Made by a program: the position numbers and the translations under genes. The notes beneath the pieces were generated by a model, which did no database searches, was not told where the DNA came from, and was given only the letters and a program-made list of their open reading frames with translations. Of a stretch of 64,000 nucleotides of DNA, positions 10,385 through 18,362 are shown piece after piece (positions within the stretch are counted from its first letter, which is position 1; each line of letters starts with the position of its first letter). Source of the stretch: Boswellia sacra (Eukaryota; Streptophyta; Magnoliopsida; Sapindales; Burseraceae); assembly GCA_013180625.2 (NCBI GenBank), contig SNVD02006330.1, positions 1 to 64,000 of the forward strand. The letters are read 5' to 3'.

Positions 10385-11752
10385 TGATGAACACTTAAAT
10401 ATGTATATTTAATAAGAGTTTAGTTCATCATATTGTATTAATAGTGTCATTAAATTCCTCAACTTAAGCATATTTGTAGTCTTTGCATCTTTGGAATTAA
10501 CTTCCTCTTAATTTTGGTTTTGTTATAGGTTTGGTAAAATGGGCATAACCTTTATTTATAGATCAGAATGGTACAAATCTTAATGTTTTGGAAAGCTGAT
10601 TCAATTATTTACAAGATTGTATTTCACAAGCATCATCCAATTCGGGCTCTTAGTGGACCAAAATTGGCCTTGAAGTGAACCCATCTGTAGATTCAGTCCA
10701 GCTTGACCATGCCTCAGTATTTTGATAGTATCTCTCAAAATACGTATCCAAATCGTATGAATCAAGATGTTCTAGAAAGCTGAGAGAAATATCTATGACT
10801 TTCATGAAGACATATGATTTAAATGCTCAATAATTCAATGTCAAAATCGGTGGTCAAAGTGGTGCACCTAATGATCCTAATTGTCAAAGTTAGTTCACCT
10901 AATATTTGACAACTATTCCTTTGTAATTTGACAAGTTTGCCCCTGAATGTATCTATAAATAAAAGTGCCTTGTGACCCATTAAGGCATCTTGGCCTTTGC
11001 TGGGATCCCTTGTTATTGTGTTTTTCTCTCTTGTATTTTTACTTTATTAATGAATTTCCTTTTTCTTATAATTTGTTTTCTTTCTTTCATAATGTCTTTC
11101 TAATTTCTCTCTTGCTAAGGTGAAAGGGTGAAACCCTTGATATGAGAGTAAGGATTCTCTAACCCTTAATATGTGCTTAATAATCATTATCTTATGTTGT
11201 TTATATGATTTATATTTATTTTCTTAATCAATCTTGACACCACTCGTAAAGTGGAGGTCTTGATCCATTGTCGACAATCCTTGGCACATCAAATGCTTGG
11301 ATCCTTTCTAGATGTTGTATGGTTCTTCCTTACCGACATGAATCTAGTTGGAAACCTTAATTTGTTGTAGACATATGGTAATTGACATATTGGATGCTTG
11401 AACCCATTTATAAGAAGTGGTATAAATATTGGTAATGAAACAAATATAATTCATATAATAAAAAAGGGCTACTTATCCTTATTCGATATATCAAAGGCGG
11501 ATCCCCTAACTTAGCTCTCATTATCATTAAGTTAATTTCTCTTGTGTTATTCTTATTTATTGTTTAAGAACTTGTTCTTTACTCATAGTTGCTGATATTA
11601 TCTTGCCATCCCTTTGAATCATCCACATTATATTTGCTTAGCTTATAATTTGTAGCGCTAAAATTCCCTTCCTCGTGGATCAACCCCGGTCTCACCGGGT
11701 TTATTACTTCGACACTCCTATACTTGGACACAATCCTTTTTCAGACGTGTCA
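10385..11752 (+). repeat. 5' LTR of L1
   Basis: 1368 bp, starts TGATGAACAC and ends GACGTGTCA. The pairing with 16776-18141 is continuous apart from small indels and scattered, mostly transition, differences. It contains a TATA box and ends with the Athila-like CTCACCGGG/TTATTACTTCGACAC segment just before the end. Confidence 0.92.
10952..10962 (+). promoter_or_regulatory. LTR TATA box of L1
   Basis: TCTATAAATAA lies about 570 bp into the 5' LTR, and CTCTATAAATAG lies at the matching point of the 3' LTR (about 17340). It is the likely core promoter for the element RNA and therefore for gag and anything downstream. Confidence 0.6.
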
Positions 11753-11758
11753 AGTTTT

Positions 11759-11775
11759 TGGCGTCGTTGCTAGGG
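11759..11775 (+). other. Primer binding site, tRNA-Asp type (L1)
   Basis: TGGCGTCGTTGCTAGGG, six bases after the LTR end. It matches the L2 site (TGGCGCCGTTGCTGGGG) with two changes and is complementary to the plant tRNA-Asp 3' end with a few mismatches. Confidence 0.75.
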
Positions 11776-11941
11776 AAGGTAAAATTTGGCGTACAAAGTT
11801 GTAAGTATTTCCTTTTTTCCTTTTTTATTTTCATTTTTCTTGCATGTGTTCATCTTTTTTTTCTTTTTGCATTAGTTGGTAGAATTGTTAAGAGTCACTC
11901 ATCTTCCTTAAAAACATGCTCAAACCTAACTTAGAACATTA

Positions 11942-13891
11942 ATGGACTACATAAATCGTAAAACTTATGCACAATTATGTATAGTCTTCCCTCATGATGC
12001 AATATATTTCAACCATGAACCGGATTTCATTCAATTCTTACCTCACTTTCATGGCCTAGATGTTGAAAACCCATATTTGCACTTGAGAGAATTTGAAGAG
12101 TTTTGTAACACATATAGTGACCTAAATTGTAGCATAAACATATTTAGATTAAAGCTTTTTCCTTTTTCTTTAAAAGATGAAGCTAAAACATGGCTACAAA
12201 ATCTTAGGTCAGGATGCATTAGCTCATGGGATGAAATGCAACAACAATTTCTTAAAAAATTCTTTCCTCCCTATAGAACAAATTCTCTCAAAAGGCAAAT
12301 CATCAATTTCACTCAAAAACAAGGAGAGACCTTTTACCAATGTTGGAATAGGTATAAAGCATTGCTTAATACTTGTCCTCACCATGGTTTGGAAACATGG
12401 AGACTAGTTATAATTTTCCATGAAGGTCTTACACATCAAGCTAGGCAAATGATAGAATTAATGTGTGATGGACAATTTGAAGATAAATACCCAGATGAAG
12501 CCATGGATTTCCTAAACTTACTAGCGAAAAATGCCCAAAATTGGAATAATGTTGACACCTATGAGGTGCCAAGAACATCTAGTAGAGGCATTTATAATTT
12601 TAGGGAAAATCATGATCTTCATGTTAAAGTTGCATCCCTAGCTAAAATAATCGAGGATTTAGAAATGAGGTCTATGCAAGAAAATGTCTGTCACACTTGT
12701 AATTATAGTGATCATCCAACAGATGATTGCCCAAACGTGCCTACCTTTAGGAAAAGTCTCCATGAACAAACCAATGTTTTAAACACTTTCCAAAGGTCAA
12801 ATCCTAATCCTTGCTCACAAAAGTTTGGATGGAAAAATCACTTGAATTTTGATTGGAGGAATGACAATCATGTCCAATCTTCACAAGTCCCTTTTCAAAA
12901 TTTTCAAAATCCTCATGATCATGTATATGCTCTTCCTCCTAGAAATGACTTTGAAGAGACAATGTATTCATTCATTACAAAGCAAGAGGCTTTTAATAGT
13001 CAAACTGCTCAGACTATAGCAAACTTGAATGATGCTCTTAAAGAACTTGCATTTGTACTCGGTATTCATGAGAAAGGTGAGTTTCCATCTCAACTCGAGC
13101 CAAACCTCAACAATCCACATATGAGTAATCCAAGTGGCCTACATCTAGATGAAGATTCGGTAAGTACTCTTCATGATGGTAAGGTAGATCAAGAACATGT
13201 TCTTAACCCTTATGAGAAATATGATGAATCAATCTCAAAGGGTAAGGAAGAGGTTAATAAACCTGTGCTTAACAAGGAAAATGTCGAATCCTCACTTATG
13301 CCCTCATGTCATCATGCAAATGAACTTAATCAATCTTTTGACATTAATGAATTGTTTGAGCGTGATGAAAACGAGGAAGCTAATAGGACTAAAACTAACG
13401 TGGAAGACTATATCCAAAATGAGAATTTTTTAACTACTTCAGAAATCGGGTTAACTAGTTCTTTTGAACCAAGTATGCAACTAGTGCTCATTGCTTCTAA
13501 AGAATTTTCATTGCTTGATTTTGTACAGGAGAAAGAGATTAAGAGTTGGGAGCCATGTTTCGAGAAAAGGCAGGAAAGAACATCCACACTAAAAAATGCA
13601 TGCCTCAAAGACAAACAAACTCAACTAGTGGTAATCTTTTCCATTCTTACAAATAAAGGAAAAAGAAAGGTACCACCTCAATGGCATATTTTTGATCGTG
13701 GTAAATTACTTTCGAAGATATTCCTATTTTGCCCTTTTAATCAAATTTTATTTGTTTATGCCATATTTTCATTTTCATTTTTATTTTTATTCTGGATTTT
13801 TGCTATCATTTCTAGTTTGTTTTTATTTTATTTGTGTGTTTGCATTTTGTTTCCCGATCAAGTGGCGGATACGATACTCCGTGACTTTTAA
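11942..13891 (+). CDS. gag: Athila-like Gag, 649 residues, with hydrophobic tail
   Basis: Retrotransposon Gag. The capsid-type region covers about residues 30-160 (FHGLDVENPY, AKTWLQNLR, RTNSLKRQI, YQCWNRYKALLNTCPHHGL). A CX2CX4HX4C zinc knuckle (CHTCNYSDHPTDDC) lies near residue 235. An acidic, low-complexity middle follows. The last 45 or so residues contain a strongly hydrophobic stretch (FSFSFLFLFWIFAIISSLFL) that could be a membrane segment or translated non-coding sequence. There is no protease or RT after it. The start is the first ATG of the open frame; compared with L2 (RDYMNPVRTSAP) the N-terminus has drifted and appears shortened. The frame has stayed open although the LTRs have diverged by several percent. 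Confidence 0.85.
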   Translation: MDYINRKTYAQLCIVFPHDAIYFNHEPDFIQFLPHFHGLDVENPYLHLREFEEFCNTYSDLNCSINIFRLKLFPFSLKDEAKTWLQNLRSGCISSWDEMQQQFLKKFFPPYRTNSLKRQIINFTQKQGETFYQCWNRYKALLNTCPHHGLETWRLVIIFHEGLTHQARQMIELMCDGQFEDKYPDEAMDFLNLLAKNAQNWNNVDTYEVPRTSSRGIYNFRENHDLHVKVASLAKIIEDLEMRSMQENVCHTCNYSDHPTDDCPNVPTFRKSLHEQTNVLNTFQRSNPNPCSQKFGWKNHLNFDWRNDNHVQSSQVPFQNFQNPHDHVYALPPRNDFEETMYSFITKQEAFNSQTAQTIANLNDALKELAFVLGIHEKGEFPSQLEPNLNNPHMSNPSGLHLDEDSVSTLHDGKVDQEHVLNPYEKYDESISKGKEEVNKPVLNKENVESSLMPSCHHANELNQSFDINELFERDENEEANRTKTNVEDYIQNENFLTTSEIGLTSSFEPSMQLVLIASKEFSLLDFVQEKEIKSWEPCFEKRQERTSTLKNACLKDKQTQLVVIFSILTNKGKRKVPPQWHIFDRGKLLSKIFLFCPFNQILFVYAIFSFSFLFLFWIFAIISSLFLFYLCVCILFPDQVADTILRDF

Positions 13892-13916
13892 AGTCGGTTT
13901 TTCAGTTCCCTAAAAA

Positions 13917-14453
13917 ATGTCGCTCACCTTACATCCATTTTCTTTTCTTCTTTCTCATTTTCTTCACATGGATACCATTCTCTCAAAATTGCACAAACAT
14001 TTTCTCTCTCTTCCTCAAAATGATTTGCTTAAAATTTACAAAGCTCGCGCAGAAAGACTAAGGATGTTGATGTGTAAAAGTATGCTTGTTTCTCACATGC
14101 CAGGTATGGGAAAAAGCTCTTACGCCAAAAAGTGAAGAGCGAAAAGGTTACAAGTTTGTCCCAAATGTGCAAGATGGACTTGTAACCAGCGTTGCCGCTC
14201 CTCAGGATATTTGTCTAATAATCGAGAGGATAAACTACAGTTCATCAAGAATGGACTGAGTAAGGAGTCCTTGGATGATATCCGAGTGACTCTTGAGACG
14301 CATTCTTGTAGACTTGTGCAGCATGAAATTTTTAATTTGTGGACACAATTTCGAGATAAGCAGGAACGCTATAGTCTTGGGAATCTGACTCAAAACGACC
14401 CTGTTTGCCAGTTTATAAGAAAACTGGATGGGAAGCATATCCCCAACTCATAG
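13917..14453 (+). pseudogene. Accessory frame with one in-frame TGA, Cys-rich
   Basis: A 178-codon reading frame (13917-14453) is open except for one TGA at 14133-14135. The first part contains MDTILSKLHKHFLSLPQNDL and a basic stretch with KARAERLRML. Directly after the stop comes RAKRLQVCPKCARWTCNQRC, a CX2CX4CX3C cluster that could bind zinc, followed by a mostly charged region ending KLDGKHIPNS. I do not recognise the family. It lies between gag and the LOG-like gene, where pol would be in an autonomous element. It could be a second captured host fragment, an element-specific accessory gene, or a frame expressed only with stop readthrough. Open frame on both sides of a single stop is the only support for coding. 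Confidence 0.45.
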
Positions 14454-14771
14454 AAGGTGTTTAAGCCGTTTCTGGACGTAAAACCAGAGGAAGATGTGAG
14501 CCACAGTCACAACTACCTGTACATATGCATGCGTGCCATCATTTTTGAATTTTAATGCCTTATAGCTGTCATTTTTGAATTTGTATATTTTGTTTGACTT
14601 ATGGTGTCTTATTTCATCATCTTTTTTTAATTTCTATGCATAATTGTCAAATTTTTCAAACAAGCAGTCGAGCTACCTATTTGGATGTCATCATTAGCAT
14701 ACCTTTTTGCAGTCCATAAATACCACATCTCTTGTTCTCTTCTTCACACATAGTTAGAGAGTTGCATAGAC
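14454..14771 (+). promoter_or_regulatory. Spacer before LOG-like gene: acceptor-like site and TATA-like box
   Basis: 318 bp, AT-rich. CCTTTTTGCAG ends at 14712 and resembles a plant 3' splice site. CATAAATA follows at 14715-14722, then a pyrimidine-rich leader, with the ATG 50 bases later. Either the LOG-like frame is reached by splicing of the element RNA, or the capture included some promoter sequence. Both are inferences from short motifs. Confidence 0.35.
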
Positions 14772-15422
14772 ATGGAGGGAACTTCAAAACGTCGAATCCA
14801 AAGGATATGTGTATTCTGTGGATCTCGACTGGGTAAAAGTGAGGAGTTTGTAGAAGCAGCAAATTATCTTGGTAGGCTACTGGCTGAAAGAAAGATTCAT
14901 GTGGTTTATGGGGGAGGTAGCCTCGGGTTAATAGGTTGTGTGTCAACAGCTACACATGTAGGAGGTAGTCAAGTTTTAGGAGTTATTCCTAAAGCTTTGG
15001 CTATAGAAAGCATCGTTGGAAAAATGGTTGGGCGTGAGTTACAATTCTTCTCTATGCATGAACGCATGGCACATATGCTCATCAATTCAGATGCCTTTAT
15101 TCCTTTACCAGGTGGCTTTGGTACTCTCGAAGAAATTTTTCAAATTGCCTCTTGGGCCCAACTGAATCTCCACCAAAAACCCATAGGTTTGTTGAATGTT
15201 AAAAATTTCTTTGATCCTTTGATAAGTTTTGTTGATGCAGCTGTGGAACAGAATTTTATCCCTCATTCGGCGAGACAGATCCTTGTTTCTGCCACTTCTG
15301 CTAGTGAGTTACTTGACAAATTACAAGCAGTAGACTACGAACCTGACCCAGCTAGTACTCAAATTAATTGGTCAGGAGGGCAAAACAAAAAGTACAAATT
15401 AGATCTGAATCTCCGTTTGTAA
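14772..15422 (+). CDS. LOG-like: LOG-like cytokinin riboside 5'-monophosphate phosphoribohydrolase
   Basis: 216 residues, complete and without introns. LOG enzymes release active cytokinin bases from their riboside 5'-monophosphates, usually in cytosol or nucleus. Family marks: FCGSRLGK (15-22), YGGGSLGLIG (46-55), VIPKAL, MHER (95-98) with the conserved Arg, and PGGFGTLEE (113-121) with the conserved Glu. Length equals that of plant LOGs. The usual MHxRK reads MHERM, so the Lys after the key Arg is Met. The C-terminus ends KLDLNLRL, which fits the LxLxL pattern of EAR repression motifs. Plant LOG genes normally have several introns; the uninterrupted frame suggests capture of a spliced RNA. 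It lies in the same orientation as the element, after gag. Activity is not shown, and a LOG-like paralogue with altered function is possible. Confidence 0.9.
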   Translation: MEGTSKRRIQRICVFCGSRLGKSEEFVEAANYLGRLLAERKIHVVYGGGSLGLIGCVSTATHVGGSQVLGVIPKALAIESIVGKMVGRELQFFSMHERMAHMLINSDAFIPLPGGFGTLEEIFQIASWAQLNLHQKPIGLLNVKNFFDPLISFVDAAVEQNFIPHSARQILVSATSASELLDKLQAVDYEPDPASTQINWSGGQNKKYKLDLNLRL

Positions 15423-15544
15423 TTTTTTTTCTTCTCTTGTCTTTTATTTTATTTTAGCATTTTATTTTATAAGTCTTTCAGGTTATCTCTCTTGAATAAC
15501 AGAAGCTTCAGGTAATGTCTCCTATACTTTATCTCTCTATATTT

Positions 15545-15582
15545 AAACATTGAGGACAATGTTTCATTTGATTGGGGGGGAA
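15545..15582 (+). other. Inverted repeat AAACATTG/CAATGTTT plus G-run
   Basis: AAACATTG-AGGA-CAATGTTT is an 8-bp perfect inverted repeat with a 4-base loop, followed ten bases later by seven Gs. A similar 'cattgaggacaatg' plus G-run motif is, as I recall, common downstream of the coding region in Athila-type elements. It may act as an RNA structure or a second polypurine tract. Confidence 0.55.
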
Positions 15583-16437
15583 GGATAGTAGACATAAGTG
15601 TGTCTTGAAATTTTATTTTTTCTTGCAAAAAAAAAAAAAGCGAGTTAGTAATTAGATTCAGAGTGCGGTGTAAGGAGTTCAAATCCTCTTGAGACGCATT
15701 CTGGGTCAGGAATGGCAGAGTAAAGAGGACCAGTTTGAACTCTTGAAACCCATTCTAACCAATTTGTCATTTTGTTTTGATTTTGTGAACTCATTTTAGC
15801 TAACTTGATATTATTTAGTTTTGATTTTCGAATTTTATAACAAGGAGGTCTTATTCATTTCACTTTGAATTATTCAAATCTATGAACTCTCACAACCTTA
15901 TCATTTAATAAACTGTGCTTATGTACTCATTAGCAAGTATTCATGAACCTTTCTTCACACACACACACACCTTGATGCATGACTGTGGGTGGCGAAATGA
16001 AATGTTGCAATATTTGAGTTCTTTTGTTTTGTTTAGGATAACAACAAAAGGAAGGGGAAAGTAAAGTAAAAAAAAAAAGAGAGAGAGAGAGAGAAAGCAA
16101 TTGTGGATAAGTTTGGTCTCATAGCCTCCTTAATTCGAGCAATTAAGCCCGAGGGGTGCCTCAACACCTAATACCCTAAGACCAACTGGTTTGGGAGCTA
16201 TTGGCCCAAAGCTCACTATATGGATTAAGGAGAAAGCTTAATGGGATTGAAAATTGCACTATCCACAAGTTTCTAAGCAAAAATAAAGCATCGACAACCC
16301 GAGTCGTTAAGCTCGTAGGGGTGTCTTAACACCTAATGCCTTAAGGCCAACTGGTCTGGGAGTCATTAGCCTAAGGCTCGCTACATGGTTTAAAGATGCA
16401 TTCTTTCAAAAAAAAAAAAAGAGAAAAGAAAGAGAAT

Positions 16438-16484
<47 letters not shown>

Positions 16485-16775
16485 AATGAATGCTCCTTAC
16501 CTAAGGTTGTTAGCCTTAACAAATATTAGAACTGATATGGCTTCTTTCTAATAAGCCCCATAGTCATGTGTCAACTAAGCACAAAAAAAAAGGTTTGTTG
16601 ATATCTTGACTGAAGGGCACATGAGTCATTTAAAAAAAATGATTGAGAGTTTGTTTATTTAGATAAAATCAAGGAGAGTGCAATAATGACCACCTTGGAC
16701 GTAAAATTCTATAAATCACTTCTAAAAAATAACGCTTTAATTGCTAGGGACTAGCAATAAGCTAGTTGAGGGGTG
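15583..16775 (+). other. 3' untranslated region of L1 with duplicated block and microsatellites
   Basis: Non-coding. Two imperfect copies of a block of roughly 100 bp (about 16125-16215 and 16300-16392) share CTCAACACCTAAT-like, AAGACCAACTGGTTTGGGAG-like and AAGGCTCGCTA-like sequence. Simple repeats are CA at 15958-15970, GA at 16078-16094 and AT at 16438-16480. The tract ends in GAGGGGTG (16768-16775), the likely polypurine tract for plus-strand priming, directly before the 3' LTR. Confidence 0.65.
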
Positions 16776-18141
16776 TGATGAACACTTAAATATGTATATT
16801 TAATAAGAGTTTAGCTCATCATATTACATTAATAGTGTCATTAAATTCCTCAACTTAAGTATATTTGTAGTCTTTGCATCTTTGGAATTAACTTCTTCTT
16901 AATTTTGGTTTTATTACAGGTTCGGTAAAATGGGCATAACTTTCTATTTATAGATTAGAATAGTGCAAATCTTAATGTTTTGGAAAGCTGATTCAATTAT
17001 CTACAAGATTGTATCAAGCATCATCAAATTTGGGCTCTTAGTGGACCAAAATTGGGCTTGAAGTGAACCCATCTATAGATTAGGCCCAGCTTGACCATGC
17101 CTCAGTATTTTGACCATATCTTTCAAAATACGTATCTAAATCGTATGAATCAAGATGTTCTAGAAAGCTGAGAGAAATATCTACGACTTTTATGAAGACA
17201 TATAATTTAAATGCTCAATAATTCAATGTCAAAATCGGTGGTCAAAGTGGTGCACCTAATGATCCTAATTGTCAAAGTTAGTTCACCTAATATTTGACAA
17301 CTATTCCTTTATAATTTGACAAGTTTACCCCTGAATGTCTCTATAAATAGAAGTGTCTTGTGACCCATTAAGGCATCTTGGCCTTTGCTGGGATCCCTTG
17401 TTATTGTGTTTTTCTCTCTTGTATTTTTATGTTATTAATGAATTTCCTTTTTCTTATAATTTATTTTCTTTCTTTTATAATGTCTTTCCAATTTCTCTCT
17501 TGCTAAGGTGAAAGGGTGAAACCCTTGATATGATAGTAAAGATTCTCTAACCCTTAATATATGCTTAATAATTATTATCTTATATTGTTTACATAATTTA
17601 TATTTATTTTCTTAATCGATCTTGACACCACTCGTAAAGTGGAGGTCTTGATCCATTGTCGACAATCCCTGGAATATCAAATGCTTGGATCCTTTCTAAA
17701 TGTTATATGATTCTTCCTTACCGACATGAATCTAGTTGGGAACCTTGATTTATTGTAGACATATGGTGATTGGCATATTAGATGCTTGAACCCATTTACA
17801 AGAAGTGGTATAAATATTGGTAATGAAATAAATATAATTCATATAATAAAAAGGGCTACTTATCCTTATTCGATATATCAAAGGTGGATCCCCTAACCTT
17901 AGCTCTCATTATCATTGTGTTAATTTCTCTTGTGTTATTCTTATTTATTGTTTAAGAACTTGTTCTTTGATCATACTTGCTGATATTATCTTGCCATCCC
18001 TTTGAATCATCCACATTATATTTGCTTAACTTATAATTTGTAGCGCTAAAATTCCCTTCCTCGTGGATCAATCCCGGTCTCACCGGGTTTATTACTTCGA
18101 CACTTCTATACTTGGGAGACAATCCTTTTTCGGACGTGTCA
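16776..18141 (+). repeat. 3' LTR of L1
   Basis: 1366 bp, TGATGAACAC...GACGTGTCA, followed by the TSD copy GTATT at 18142-18146. It pairs with 10385-11752. In the first 200 bp or so I counted about 12 substitutions to the 5' LTR, all transitions, plus a small indel. Confidence 0.92.
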
Positions 18142-18146
18142 GTATT

Positions 18147-18362
18147 ATAGCCCTTAGGTAGGCACGCTAACCTTTAAGTGGGCATATAAGCCCTTGAGGG
18201 GGCACACCTCTTTTGTAGGAACTAAGGAGGAAAGCAGATAATGAGAAGTTTTACAGAATGTAGATGAAGGTGAAGGTGCCAAGATAAGAAGAGGAAAGAT
18301 GGAGCAAGAGTACTTTGTCAATTTTTTTTGTCTCACAAACTTCTCCAAAGTAGGGAGCAAGA
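18147..18362 (+). repeat. Tb 3' tail: GGGCA-type repeats and polypurine tract
   Basis: Continuation of Tb after L1. Short units of about 23 bp contain AGCCCTT and GGGCAC/GGGCAT, as in Td 38195-38340. The polypurine tract AAAGTAGGGAGCAAG (18348-18362) lies directly before the 3' LTR and matches AAAGTAGGGGGCGAG in Td. Confidence 0.65.

Larger units (their letters stand above)
10385..18141 (+). mobile_element. L1: complete LTR element carrying a LOG-like gene
   Basis: A structurally complete 7757-bp element with TG...CA LTRs (10385-11752 and 16776-18141) and a perfect 5-bp target-site duplication GTATT (10380-10384 and 18142-18146). It has a tRNA-Asp-type primer site, an open Athila-like gag, an accessory frame, a LOG-like gene, and a G-rich tract before the 3' LTR. 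I find no protease, RT, RNase H or integrase, so it is non-autonomous and would rely on a helper element. In the first 200 bp or so the LTRs differ at about a dozen positions by my hand count, so the insertion is not very recent. Confidence 0.92.

Noticed and set aside
14772..15422. An ordinary host LOG gene with a retrotransposon inserted nearby
   Set aside because: The frame lies between the two LTRs of one element that has a single perfect target-site duplication, in sense orientation and without introns.
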